DNA from: an uncultured Lachnospiraceae bacterium
GTDB taxonomy: Bacteria > Bacillota > Clostridia > Lachnospirales > Lachnospiraceae
NCBI GenBank assembly: GCA_902781505.1
Contig: CACZJL010000005.1
Coordinates: 33,286-97,285 of the forward strand
Length of the DNA: 64,000 bases
Reading direction: 5' to 3'
Shown here piece by piece: positions 34,683 through 43,982 of the stretch. Position numbers and translations under genes: made by a program. How positions within the stretch are numbered: position 1 is the first letter of the stretch; every line of letters begins with the position of its first letter. The notes beneath the pieces are model-generated. The model was not told the origin of the DNA. It worked only from the letters and a program-made list of their open reading frames with translations, and ran no database searches.

Positions 34683-37028
34683 ATGAGATTTATACCATCA
34701 GATACTGGCCGGTTCTTCGGTCGAAAAAGCACATTAAATTTAAGGGAAAAAGCGGTGTTAGCTCTGGCAACACTGACATTTGCAGGGGTCATTCTGCTTC
34801 ACGCAGAAACACCGGTTCAGGCAGCAGTTGGGGCACAGACATCAGGAGCTGCAGAGGAGGGAAGCTATTATTTATCTGAGTATGTCGAGCAGTTTCAGGA
34901 TTTGAACAATGGCTCTGTGTCTGTATCTATGGATACAGATGGAAGATACAGACTTCAGAAGCAGGATGATTCCGAGTTTAAGATTCTGCAGATTACAGAT
35001 TTTCATCTGACAGGATATGACCTGGATGGAGGTTATGGAAATGACCGAAATCTGACAGTTGCAGATACAAGAGAAGTCTTAGAGGTGTATCGACTGGTTG
35101 AGAACACCAGACCAGACCTGATTGTAATGACGGGAGATGTCATCTACGGAGGTGATTTTAACACCTTCACAGGCAATAAGCGTGCGCTTCATACCGTGAT
35201 TCAGCTGATGAACAAAATGAATATCCCGTGGGTTTACATTATGGGCAATCACGATCATTTCTTTGCCGATGGCAGAATGGGCACAGGCGGCAAGGCGATA
35301 TTCATGAACGAACTGGCTCAGGCAACAACGCTTATGTATTATCCGGACCACCCTACGTTTAAGGAAAAAGGCGGCATTGCTGAGGAATTCCTGTATGGTA
35401 CCTATAAGCTTATCAATCAGGATGATTCTCTGAACTCTGTAGTTGTAGCACTTGATACCGGAACGAATACGCAGGGGACTGGCGATTATGACCATGCATA
35501 TGATGCGCAGGTTGACTGGTACAAGGAAGAACTTCGCGACATTGCAGCAGATGCAGATATGTCAGTTCTGAATCTGAAGTCCTATATGTATTATCACATC
35601 CCGCTTCCGGTGGTTCGTGATGTTCTGACGGGCGGACTCGTACCGATTCACTACGGAAAACAGCTTGAAATGCCTTGTCCATCCATTTATGCGGGAAAGC
35701 TCTGGGAAGCAGTACAGGAACTGGGAAGCACAAAGACCATGTCTTTTGGACATGATCATGTCAATGACACCTGGTTTACGTATAAAGGTGTTGACTTCAT
35801 CTATGGCAAATCCATCGAGTACACCGTTTACGCTGATGACGCAGTCACAGGCGGTGCACAGCGTGGCGCTTCCGAAATCCACGTAAGACAGAATGGAAGC
35901 TATTACATTACTGAGAATTCTTTAAACGAAATCGAGAAGAATACAGCTGTCATGCAGGAGGATGGAAGCTGGAAGTATGTCGATGAGAACCATAAGGTGG
36001 ACGCGTCCTACACAGGGGCTGCGTGGAATGGATATACATGGGTGATGTTTCAGCCGGAAAGGGTTGATGCTTCTGAGACAGGTATAAAAACGGTAGATGG
36101 AAGAAATTACATTGTATGCAATGGTGAATACTATAATCTGGCGTATATCTTTAATCCAAAGGACTATGCTGATTTGAATCCGGATTTAAAAGCTGCATTT
36201 GGCTATGATGAGGAGCGACTCATCCGTCACTTTATTAATTACGGCAGATACGAAGGCAGGAAAACATCCTTCCTTTTTGATCCGGTCTTCTACAGTAACA
36301 TGTATCCGGAACTGAAAGAAAAGTTTGGTGAAAACTGGTCGGAATACTATGATTATTTTATGAATAATGGTCTTTATAATGGGGATCAGGCCTCTCTGTA
36401 TTTTGATTATAACTTTTACAAAAATGCAAATACTGATCTTCAGCATGTATACGGTGATAATGTGACAGCATATCTGAATCATTTCATGAAATATGGACTC
36501 AAGGAAGGGCGTCAGGGAGCGATTTCTTTTGATGTTGCCTTTTACCGTGATTCTTATGCAGACCTTTCAGGTGCTTTTGGAAATGATGTGAGAAGATACT
36601 ATCTTCATTACAGCCTATATGGCCGAAAGGAAGGAAGAATCATCACAGCTCAGTTTGATGCAACCTCGTATCTTCAGAATAATCCAGATGTGCAGGTCAC
36701 GTCTGGTGATAATTCACTCGCCGCGTATCGCCATTTTAAGGAAAATGGAATCAGCGAGGGAAGACAGGGCTCTCCAATTTTTAACTGGGCAGATTACCGG
36801 GAACTGAATGCAGATCTGAGAGCAACCTACGGAAGTAATACATATCTGTATTTCAAGCACTTCTCCAGATACGGAATGAAGGAAGGCAGACAGACTGCGC
36901 GGACCTTTAATCCGTCAATCTATAAAAATCGTTATGCTGATTTAAAAGCAGCATTTGGAACGGAGTATTCAAAGTATTATCGTCATTATCTGAGATATGG
37001 AATGGCAGAGGGAAGAATTGCAGTGTGA
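34683..37028 (+). CDS. Secreted metallophosphoesterase with seven C-terminal YG-EGR repeats
   Basis: Exported calcineurin-like phosphoesterase, 781 residues. A long N-terminus with a hydrophobic segment (about 22-48, ending PVQAA) is the signal peptide. All metal-ligand motifs are present: DFHLTG, TGDVIYGG, MGNHDHF, a late YYHIPLP and SFGHDHVND. After a linker (to about residue 482), seven copies of a ~42-residue repeat run to the C-terminus; unit 2 is degenerate (NNGLYNGDQAS). There is no sortase signal. The substrate is unknown (phospholipid, phosphodiester or nucleotide are all possible). It is the first of five proteins in the window with the same repeat. The ribosome site is weak (AAGAAG). 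Confidence 0.88.
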   Translation: MRFIPSDTGRFFGRKSTLNLREKAVLALATLTFAGVILLHAETPVQAAVGAQTSGAAEEGSYYLSEYVEQFQDLNNGSVSVSMDTDGRYRLQKQDDSEFKILQITDFHLTGYDLDGGYGNDRNLTVADTREVLEVYRLVENTRPDLIVMTGDVIYGGDFNTFTGNKRALHTVIQLMNKMNIPWVYIMGNHDHFFADGRMGTGGKAIFMNELAQATTLMYYPDHPTFKEKGGIAEEFLYGTYKLINQDDSLNSVVVALDTGTNTQGTGDYDHAYDAQVDWYKEELRDIAADADMSVLNLKSYMYYHIPLPVVRDVLTGGLVPIHYGKQLEMPCPSIYAGKLWEAVQELGSTKTMSFGHDHVNDTWFTYKGVDFIYGKSIEYTVYADDAVTGGAQRGASEIHVRQNGSYYITENSLNEIEKNTAVMQEDGSWKYVDENHKVDASYTGAAWNGYTWVMFQPERVDASETGIKTVDGRNYIVCNGEYYNLAYIFNPKDYADLNPDLKAAFGYDEERLIRHFINYGRYEGRKTSFLFDPVFYSNMYPELKEKFGENWSEYYDYFMNNGLYNGDQASLYFDYNFYKNANTDLQHVYGDNVTAYLNHFMKYGLKEGRQGAISFDVAFYRDSYADLSGAFGNDVRRYYLHYSLYGRKEGRIITAQFDATSYLQNNPDVQVTSGDNSLAAYRHFKENGISEGRQGSPIFNWADYRELNADLRATYGSNTYLYFKHFSRYGMKEGRQTARTFNPSIYKNRYADLKAAFGTEYSKYYRHYLRYGMAEGRIAV
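36145..37025 (+). repeat. Seven-unit C-terminal repeat region in the metallophosphoesterase
   Basis: Protein repeat of about 42 residues (~126 nt). Each unit has FxxxxYxxxxxDLxxAFG, then H(F/Y)xxYGxxEGRxxS. It has no 14-residue TNYWxGxDYS linker, unlike the other four proteins. Confidence 0.9.
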
Positions 37029-37110
37029 AATATCATTGCTGAATCATTGTCGACAGGAGTTTAAAATATTCTGGCAGATGAAATGAGAGTATAAAATTAA
37101 GGAGAATTCT

Positions 37111-38982
37111 ATGCACTTAAAATGGAAAATGGGGTTGGCGGCTTTGGTGTTTGGCATATGCATGACAAGTGTTATGCCTGTCAAAGCAATGACTGGTACA
37201 GAGGCAGGCGTTACCTACACGATAGAAAAAAATGATTCAGGAATGACATTTTCCTCTGAAACAATGGACTCGGAGGACAGCTTTGAAATCAGCGAATCCA
37301 GGTATTATGACAGTAATTCTGCTGACTGGTCCGTATACAGCTCGACTTATCAGTATAATCAGCTGACAGAGAAAGAAAAAGCCGTTTATGACGACTTGTT
37401 TAATGATGCGGTTCGGGTGATGGAGTCCGGTGGAAGTGCAGAAAAGGTAGAGGCATTATTTCCCCTTTCTGAAGTGAATCTGGACTCAGCACAGAAAATT
37501 GCCTGGGTGTTCAGAGAATCCAATCCTCAGTTCTTCTTTTTAAAAAATTCCATTTCATATGGCTATATGGGATCGATTGGCAAGGTTTCCCTGCCACTGT
37601 ACACAGAGTTTCAGGATGGCAGTGCAAGAAGTATGGCCGTTTCCAACTTTAAGGTGGAGCTGTCTACGGTGCAGGCGGAGGTAGAAGCGCAGTCAACGGA
37701 TTATGAAAAGGGTCAGGCAATATATAACTGGATTATCAATCATTGTACCTACGAGGAAAATGAATATGATCAGTCCGCATACAGTGTTGTTGTACAGAGA
37801 CGGTCTGTATGTGAAGGATACTCCATGACTTATATCATGCTAAGCAATGCCGCAGGAATTCAGACTGTTCATGCGCAGAGTAATACCCATGCCTGGGTTA
37901 AGACGAATCTTTACGATGGGTGGTACGCGGTGGATCCAACCTGGGGACAGTCAGGAGATAACTGTCTTTATGTTTCCGATGCAGATCTGATAGCATTGGA
38001 CCGTGGCTCTTCTTCACACCGAGAGAGCCGGAAGAGCTACTATACTCCGTCGTGTCAGACGGCGTTTAAGCCGGCTGCAGGGATTGGGGCATATGGAAAG
38101 GACGTGCTCTATGTCACGTATTCCGGCGAAGTAAGAAATGCAGGTTCTATCTATGACTATGCAACCTATATGGCCCAAAACAGCGATCTGTCAGCGTTGT
38201 ATTCCAATAATCCGGCAGCAGCGGCGAGACATTTTGTAAATTATGGAATGAAAGAAGGAAGAACTGCCTCCACGGAGTTTAATCCCGTAATCTACCTGAA
38301 TAACTACCTGGATTTATATAATGCGTTTGGCAGTAATTATAAATCCTACTATCTTCACTACCTGAATAATGGAATCAAAGAAGGAAGAAATGCCAGCGTA
38401 TTAAAGACTAATTACTGGTATGGAACGGATTACTCGCCAGTTTATGATTTTGATATCTATTGTAAGAATCGACCGGATGTGGTAAAGGCATTTGGATATG
38501 ATCGTCTGAGAGTATTCAAGCATTTCCTGAATTATGGAATGCAGGAGCGGGCAATTGCAAAATCGGATTTTGATCCAATGATTTATCGTAATAACTATCC
38601 GGATTTGAATAATGCCTATGGTAATAACTGGAAGCAATACTATCTTCACTACACAAGATATGGGGTGAAGGAGGGCAGAAATGCCAGTGTTCAGAGAACC
38701 AATTACTGGTGTGGAGTCGATTACTCTGCCGTTTTCAATCCACTGTATTATGCTCGGTATAATCCGGATGTATCAAAGGCGCTAGGAAATTCAACGAAAG
38801 CACTTCTCGGTCACTTTGTGAATTATGGAATGAAGGAAGGCAGAAACGCAATTCCCTCCTTTTCACCATCCGTTTACAGAGCAAGATACAGCGATTTAAA
38901 CAAAGCATTTGGAAGTAACTGGAGCAGATACTATCTGCACTATATAAACTATGGCCTCAAAGAAGGCAGAAAGGCGTCATAA
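37111..38982 (+). CDS. Secreted transglutaminase-like protein with six C-terminal YG-EGR repeats
   Basis: Exported protein of 623 residues; signal peptide about 1-26 (VMPVKA). Residues ~195-285 are a transglutaminase-like (papain-fold) domain with the triad C234 (RRSVCEGYSMTY), H260 (NTHAWVKT) and D275 (YAVDPTWGQ). Such domains may cleave or cross-link peptides; which applies here is unknown. Six repeats follow (from about residue 342), grouped as A-B pairs separated by 14-residue TNYWxGxDYS linkers. ATG 37111 follows TTAAGGAG. The amidase gene starts 12 nt downstream, so they share a transcript. Confidence 0.88.
   Translation: MHLKWKMGLAALVFGICMTSVMPVKAMTGTEAGVTYTIEKNDSGMTFSSETMDSEDSFEISESRYYDSNSADWSVYSSTYQYNQLTEKEKAVYDDLFNDAVRVMESGGSAEKVEALFPLSEVNLDSAQKIAWVFRESNPQFFFLKNSISYGYMGSIGKVSLPLYTEFQDGSARSMAVSNFKVELSTVQAEVEAQSTDYEKGQAIYNWIINHCTYEENEYDQSAYSVVVQRRSVCEGYSMTYIMLSNAAGIQTVHAQSNTHAWVKTNLYDGWYAVDPTWGQSGDNCLYVSDADLIALDRGSSSHRESRKSYYTPSCQTAFKPAAGIGAYGKDVLYVTYSGEVRNAGSIYDYATYMAQNSDLSALYSNNPAAAARHFVNYGMKEGRTASTEFNPVIYLNNYLDLYNAFGSNYKSYYLHYLNNGIKEGRNASVLKTNYWYGTDYSPVYDFDIYCKNRPDVVKAFGYDRLRVFKHFLNYGMQERAIAKSDFDPMIYRNNYPDLNNAYGNNWKQYYLHYTRYGVKEGRNASVQRTNYWCGVDYSAVFNPLYYARYNPDVSKALGNSTKALLGHFVNYGMKEGRNAIPSFSPSVYRARYSDLNKAFGSNWSRYYLHYINYGLKEGRKAS
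38136..38979 (+). repeat. Six-unit C-terminal repeat region in the transglutaminase-like protein
   Basis: Units alternate between type A (YDxxxYxxxxPDVxKAFG...) and type B (FxPxxYxNNYxDLxxAFG...EGRNAS). Linkers such as TNYWYGTDYSP and TNYWCGVDYSA separate the pairs. The last unit ends at the stop codon. Confidence 0.9.
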
Positions 38983-38994
38983 AAGGAATAAGCG

Positions 38995-40575
38995 ATGAGA
39001 AGAAAAGAATTGTGGGTAGTGATTGCCGGTATGGCGATTGCAGCAGGCATGCTTCTGGCAAAGCAACCGGTAGAGGTTAAGGCCGCGAGTGTGGCAAATG
39101 CAGATGATGGACAGTTAGTTATCATGCTCGATCCGGGCCATGACAGTACACATGCAGGAGCACATTCATCGGATGAGACAGGAGTCCTTCAGGAATACGA
39201 TGTAAACATGAAAGTTGCGAGGTATGCGTATGAGGAGTTAAGCAAGTACTCCGGTGTGAAAGTGTATATGACGCATTACGACGTAAATTGCCCGGCTCCG
39301 GAAGGTTCGAGCCTTCATGACTGCCTGCAGTATCGTGCAGATCTTACAGCGGAGGTGGGAGCAGACCTTTATGTCTCCATACATCAGAATTCGGGAAGCA
39401 GTACTGCAACAGGTGCAGAAGGAATTATTCCGCTTCCGGGATATGTAGATGGTGCATCTGATGTTGGCCATGGAGTTGCGCAGAAGATTCTGCAGCATCT
39501 GAACCGACTCGGCATCCGCCTTCGCAGTATCTATGACAGAACAAACGATTCCACCTATCCGGATGGTTCACCGGAGGATTATTACGGTGTCATTCGTATG
39601 AACAAATACAATGGAATTCCTGCGATTATCATTGAACATGCCTTTTTAAGTAATGATGATGATGTCTTAAGCTTCCTTTCCACGGATGAACAGCTGAAGG
39701 AAATTGGAATTGCTGATGCAGAGGGTATTGCCGAATACTACGGTCTGTCTAAATTAAAGACAGTGGATGGAAATCCTGTATCTTCAAATTACCGCGGTTT
39801 TGTGATGGATGATAATGGAAATCTGTATTATCAGAAGGAATCTGAAACTGTTGATGTAAGCGCTATTTACGACTATGACTACTATCTTTCACATAACCAG
39901 GATCTTGCAAAAGCCTATGGAGACAACAAGGTTGCAGTTACCAGACATTTTGTAAAGTACGGAATGAAAGAAGGAAGACAGGCGTCTTCAGAGTTTAATC
40001 CGGATGTTTATCTGAGTAATTACTCTGATCTTTGGAATGCCTTCGGAAACAGAAAAGAATCTTCTTATCTTCATTATCTGAATTACGGAATTGACGAAGG
40101 AAGAAATGCAAAGGACCTGTTAGTTTATCGCTATGAGGGAGTCAATTATTCTTCCGTGTTCGACTTAGAGACATATAAAAAGAACCGCAGAGATGTAGTA
40201 AAAGCGTATGGTGATGATGATTTCAAAATCTTCAAACATTTCGTAAAATACGGGATGAAGGAAGGTAGTGTAGCTTCCGATAATTTCGATCCGGTAATTT
40301 ATCGCAATAATTATGTAGATTTAAATGCGGCTTTCGGGAATGATACTGTACGTTATTACAGGCATTACATCCTTTATGGAAGAAACGAAGGAAGAAACGC
40401 GTCGGTACAGACAACAAATTACTGGAAGGGAACGGATTACTCTGATGTGTTTGATGCAGAATACTATGCAGCTCATAATCCGGACGTAGTAAAGGCACTT
40501 GGTTCCTCAAGAAAAGCGCTTCTTGGACATTTTGCGAATTATGGAAGAGCAGAGGGAAGAAAAGGTAAAGCGTGA
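38995..40575 (+). CDS. Secreted N-acetylmuramoyl-L-alanine amidase with five C-terminal YG-EGR repeats
   Basis: Zinc amidase (Amidase_3) that cuts the bond between MurNAc and the stem peptide. 526 residues; signal peptide about 1-31 (PVEVKAA). Zinc ligands H49 (LDPGHDS), E67 (LQEYDVN) and H130 (VSIHQN), with catalytic E214 (IIEHAFLSN), are all present, so it should be active. Five repeats run from about residue 288 to the end, with one TNYWKGTDYS linker and one diverged linker (YRYEGVNYS). The downstream gap contains only a weak hairpin. It is co-transcribed with the transglutaminase-like gene. Confidence 0.93.
   Translation: MRRKELWVVIAGMAIAAGMLLAKQPVEVKAASVANADDGQLVIMLDPGHDSTHAGAHSSDETGVLQEYDVNMKVARYAYEELSKYSGVKVYMTHYDVNCPAPEGSSLHDCLQYRADLTAEVGADLYVSIHQNSGSSTATGAEGIIPLPGYVDGASDVGHGVAQKILQHLNRLGIRLRSIYDRTNDSTYPDGSPEDYYGVIRMNKYNGIPAIIIEHAFLSNDDDVLSFLSTDEQLKEIGIADAEGIAEYYGLSKLKTVDGNPVSSNYRGFVMDDNGNLYYQKESETVDVSAIYDYDYYLSHNQDLAKAYGDNKVAVTRHFVKYGMKEGRQASSEFNPDVYLSNYSDLWNAFGNRKESSYLHYLNYGIDEGRNAKDLLVYRYEGVNYSSVFDLETYKKNRRDVVKAYGDDDFKIFKHFVKYGMKEGSVASDNFDPVIYRNNYVDLNAAFGNDTVRYYRHYILYGRNEGRNASVQTTNYWKGTDYSDVFDAEYYAAHNPDVVKALGSSRKALLGHFANYGRAEGRKGKA
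39856..40572 (+). repeat. Five-unit C-terminal repeat region in the amidase
   Basis: Order A-B-linker-A-B-linker-A. Well-conserved blocks include HFVKYGMKEGRQAS and YRNNYVDLNAAFGND. Confidence 0.9.
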
Positions 40576-40633
40576 GCTTTTTCTCATGTAAACAATGTGA
40601 GTTTAATTAAGCTGAAAATGAAAGGGGAGCAAA

Positions 40634-42478
40634 ATGAAAAATTTTTTGAAGAAAATGCTGATTGCAGGTGCAGTTCTTGCTGCAACGATTGCAATTGGGA
40701 TGAACCGACAGCAGACGGTGAGCGCAGCTCAGGCAAATAATGGAGTATCAGATAATGGTTGGCTCCATGTGGAGGGGACTCAGTTAACAAATGAGTATGG
40801 TGCACCAGTGACATTACATGGTATGAGTACACATGGAATCATGTGGTTTCCGCAGTTTTCAGGTCAGACAGCTGCAGATGCAGTAGCAGAGGCAGGCGGC
40901 AACCTGTTCAGAGTGGCAATGTACACAGATGAATATGCCGGCTATGTAAGTAATCCGCAGGCGGCAAAGGACCAGATGTATGAATCTGTAGATGCGGCAA
41001 TTGCCGATGATATGTATGTCATCATTGACTGGCATGTACTGAATCAGTTAAATGGCGATTTCCATAATGATGCAGCAGTAGATTTTTTTAATGAGGTTTC
41101 AGCTCACTATGCCAATACTCCGAATGTTCTTTACGAAATCTGCAACGAACCAAATGATGGCTCGGGCAACAACAGCTGGAGTGGCACAATCAAGCCATAT
41201 GCAGAACAGGTGATTCCTGTTATCCGCGCGAATTCACCGAACTCTATCGCAATTGTTGGTACACCAACCTGGAGTCAGGAAGTAGATACGGCAACTGCTG
41301 ATCCTCTGGATTACAGTAACGTTATGTATACCCTTCATTTCTATGCGGGAACACATTTCCAGTGGCTCAGAGACAAGGCGCAGACTGCTCTTGACAGAGG
41401 ATATGCGATTTTTGTTACTGAGTGGGGAACCTGTGATGCTTCCGGTAACGGAGGAATGAATCTTACAGAAGCTCAGAACTGGATTGATTTCATGAATGAG
41501 AAAAACATCAGCTGGGCGAACTGGTCATTCTGTAACAAAGGAGAATCGGCCTCTGCACTTCAGACCTGGGTCACAGAAGATGATATCAGAGACGGAGTAC
41601 AGGATTACGAACTGACTGAATCCGGTGCATTTGTATTTGCCAATCTTCGTACAGAGACGAAGGTGTCCTATGACTATTCGCTTGTTTATGATAATGCATA
41701 TTATGCTGCACATAATCCGGATGTAGCAAAGGCGTATAACAATGATTCGGCTAAGATGTTTCAGCATTTTGTGAAGTACGGAATAAAGGAAGGCAGAAAG
41801 GCTAATCTGACGTTTGATGTAAAGTATTATCAGGCGAATAACACAGATTTGAAAAATGCATATGGAGATAATTGGGAAGCTTATTTCAAGCACTTTATGA
41901 AGTATGGTGTAACAGAGGGCAGAAAGAGTTCCGTTATTTACAACGGCAGATATTATGTTCAGAAGAACAACGATTTGAAAAGTGCATTTGGCACGGATTA
42001 TCTTCGTCTTTACAAGCATTTCATGAATTATGGAATGAAGGAAGGCAGAGTGGCTTCTGCGGATTTTAATATCGTAATTTACCTGAATAACTATCCTGAC
42101 CTCTATAAGGCTTATGGAAATAACAAGGCAGCTTATTACAGACATTTCGTGAATTATGGAATAAAAGAAGGAAGGACTGCAACGGTCAGAAAGAGTAATT
42201 ACTGGTATGGAACAGATTATTCTGCGGTTTATTCGTATGAGTTTTATATTGTGAAGAGACCGGATGTCGCGAAAGCATTTAATTATGACAGAGAGCTGGT
42301 ATTTGAGCATTTCGTGAAATATGGAATGGATGAAGGGTCACAGGCCTCTGCATCCTTTAACCCTGCCGTTTATAAGTCTAAATATACAGATTTACGGAAC
42401 GCATTTGGGAATAGCTCGAGGCGCTATTATATGCACTATCTGAATTATGGAATAAAAGAAGGCAGAAGTGCTGTTTAA
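40634..42478 (+). CDS. Secreted GH5 endoglucanase-like enzyme with six C-terminal YG-EGR repeats
   Basis: Glycoside hydrolase family 5, 614 residues; signal peptide about 1-32 (QTVSAAQA). The (beta/alpha)8 domain starts GWLHVEGTQLTNEYGAPV. The acid/base is E172 in YEICNEPNDG and the nucleophile E263 in VTEWGTCDASG; LHGMSTHGI and IIDWHVL are further GH5_2-type blocks. The likely substrate is a beta-1,4-glucan, either dietary or an envelope glycan. Six repeats (from about residue 350) carry one linker (SNYWYGTDYS). ATG 40634 follows GAAAGGGGAGC. It is followed by a terminator. Confidence 0.93.
   Translation: MKNFLKKMLIAGAVLAATIAIGMNRQQTVSAAQANNGVSDNGWLHVEGTQLTNEYGAPVTLHGMSTHGIMWFPQFSGQTAADAVAEAGGNLFRVAMYTDEYAGYVSNPQAAKDQMYESVDAAIADDMYVIIDWHVLNQLNGDFHNDAAVDFFNEVSAHYANTPNVLYEICNEPNDGSGNNSWSGTIKPYAEQVIPVIRANSPNSIAIVGTPTWSQEVDTATADPLDYSNVMYTLHFYAGTHFQWLRDKAQTALDRGYAIFVTEWGTCDASGNGGMNLTEAQNWIDFMNEKNISWANWSFCNKGESASALQTWVTEDDIRDGVQDYELTESGAFVFANLRTETKVSYDYSLVYDNAYYAAHNPDVAKAYNNDSAKMFQHFVKYGIKEGRKANLTFDVKYYQANNTDLKNAYGDNWEAYFKHFMKYGVTEGRKSSVIYNGRYYVQKNNDLKSAFGTDYLRLYKHFMNYGMKEGRVASADFNIVIYLNNYPDLYKAYGNNKAAYYRHFVNYGIKEGRTATVRKSNYWYGTDYSAVYSYEFYIVKRPDVAKAFNYDRELVFEHFVKYGMDEGSQASASFNPAVYKSKYTDLRNAFGNSSRRYYMHYLNYGIKEGRSAV
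41681..42475 (+). repeat. Six-unit C-terminal repeat region in the GH5 enzyme
   Basis: Three successive similar units (AHNPDV, ANNTDL, QKNNDL), then a B-linker-A-B arrangement. YG(I/V/M)xEGRxxS is kept in almost every unit. Confidence 0.9.
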
Positions 42479-42495
42479 CTGAAAGATATAAGAAA

Positions 42496-42540
42496 GACAG
42501 GCATGATGCCCATTTTTAGGTTATCATGTCTGTTTTTTAT
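42496..42540 (+). terminator. Intrinsic terminator after the GH5 gene
   Basis: ACAGGCATGAT pairs with ATCATGTCTGT (one G-T pair) across a 16-nt loop and is followed by six T. Confidence 0.9.
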
Positions 42541-42550
42541 GTGTTATAAT
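42521..42550 (+). promoter_or_regulatory. Extended -10 promoter of the murE-like gene
   Basis: TTATCA (42521-42526), an 18-bp spacer and TATAAT (42545-42550), with TG one base upstream. It overlaps the right arm and tail of the preceding terminator. Confidence 0.6.
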
Positions 42551-42581
42551 TCAAATAACTTTTGATTTGGAGGTAATCCTC

Positions 42582-43982
42582 GTGAAGATTTGTATAGATT
42601 CCCGTAAGGTTGAGCCAGGAGACATTTTTTATTGTCTTGAAGGTGTCGTAACAGACGGACATAAATTTGCCGATATGGCAGCAGAAAAAGGAGCGTCTGT
42701 GATTGTTTATCAGAATGATCTCCCGACAGAGGAAAGAGATGGAGTTGCTTATATCAGGGTAAAGGATACGGTTGCGGCACTGAATGAGGCCTGTGATTCG
42801 TTCTATGGACATCCAAGCCATAAGCTGAAGATGTTCGGTGTAACAGGTACGAATGGTAAATCTACCATCACCAATATCATTGCTCAGATTTATTCGAGAA
42901 AAGAGCTTTGCGGATATATCGGAACAATCAATATGAAGCTTGGAAATGTGGTGAAGGCGCCGGATCTTACAACACCGGACTGTGTAACCATGCACACGGT
43001 ATTAAAGCAGATGTGGGATGAGGGAGCGAAGGCTGCGGCAATCGAGGTCAGTGCACATGGTCTGTCCCGTGGCCGTGTTGATTCGGTTGACTTTGACTAT
43101 GCAATCTTTACCAATCTGACGCAGGATCATCTGGACTATTATCACACGATGAGTAACTACTTTGAAGCAAAGCAGCTTCTGTTTAAACATCTCAAGCCGG
43201 AAGGCTGTGCGATTCTTAACAGAGATTCTACGACGTTTGAAGCGCTTAAAGCCTGCACGAAGGCGCGTGTCATCACCTATGGCATTTACGAAGAGTGTGA
43301 TTACCGTGCAGAAGAAATTGTATATGGTGAAGATTACACAAGCTTTGTTTTGAATCACAATGGTGAGAAGACGGCATTTAAGACAAATATGACAGCTGAA
43401 TACAACATCTATAACATGGTTGCTGCAATCGCAGCCTGCTTTGAAGCTGGTGTTCCGATGGAAGATATTGTGGCAGGCGCCGAGTTTATTGAGCAGATTC
43501 CGGGAAGAATGGAACGTGTGGATGAGGGGCAGAAGTTCAGAGTAATCGTAGATTACGCTCATACGCCGGATGGCTTTGAGAAGATTTTCCAGTATGGAAA
43601 GAACATTACGCCGGAAGGAGGAAAGCTCTTAGGCGTATTTGGCTGTGCCGGAGGCAGAGATACCAATAAGCGGCCGAAGATGGGTGCCATGGCACAGAAG
43701 TATCTTGATAAGGCATTTCTTACAAGTCAGGATATCAGAGATGAGGATCCGGAAGACATTGCGAATCAGATTCGCGGTGGCTTTACAGAACTGGAAAACG
43801 TATTCATCCGTGACCGCAAAGAGGCGATTGAGACTGCGATTGCAGAAGCAGGTGATGAGGACACAATTCTGATTCTTGGTAAGGGTGATGAAGCTTATCT
43901 TTATGGAACAAAGGGCAGAGAACCATGGATGGGCGATAATAACTGCGCGAGAGAAGCTGTTAAAATGAGGATGGGTAAATAA
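42582..43982 (+). CDS. MurE-like UDP-MurNAc-peptide ligase (atypical specificity motif)
   Basis: Mur-ligase family, 466 residues. N-terminal UDP-binding domain from MKICIDSRKVEPGDIF; the P-loop is GVTGTNGKST (86-95; Ser in place of the usual Thr). ATPase blocks EVSAHGLSRGR, FTNLTQDHLDYYHT and YAHTPDGF are present. At the amino-acid recognition site, where DAP enzymes have DNPR, this protein has QDIR (383-386), though R386 and the EDP after it remain. It may be a MurE paralogue using another amino acid or acting on another substrate. GTG 42582 is chosen because TTGGAGG lies ~8 nt upstream. A secreted glucosaminidase gene follows with no gap. Confidence 0.85.
   Translation: MKICIDSRKVEPGDIFYCLEGVVTDGHKFADMAAEKGASVIVYQNDLPTEERDGVAYIRVKDTVAALNEACDSFYGHPSHKLKMFGVTGTNGKSTITNIIAQIYSRKELCGYIGTINMKLGNVVKAPDLTTPDCVTMHTVLKQMWDEGAKAAAIEVSAHGLSRGRVDSVDFDYAIFTNLTQDHLDYYHTMSNYFEAKQLLFKHLKPEGCAILNRDSTTFEALKACTKARVITYGIYEECDYRAEEIVYGEDYTSFVLNHNGEKTAFKTNMTAEYNIYNMVAAIAACFEAGVPMEDIVAGAEFIEQIPGRMERVDEGQKFRVIVDYAHTPDGFEKIFQYGKNITPEGGKLLGVFGCAGGRDTNKRPKMGAMAQKYLDKAFLTSQDIRDEDPEDIANQIRGGFTELENVFIRDRKEAIETAIAEAGDEDTILILGKGDEAYLYGTKGREPWMGDNNCAREAVKMRMGK

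Noticed and set aside
41525..42310. Reverse-strand 261-codon Ile-rich frame
   Set aside because: An antisense artefact of the repeated GH5 C-terminal region; similar antisense frames occur opposite other repeat regions.
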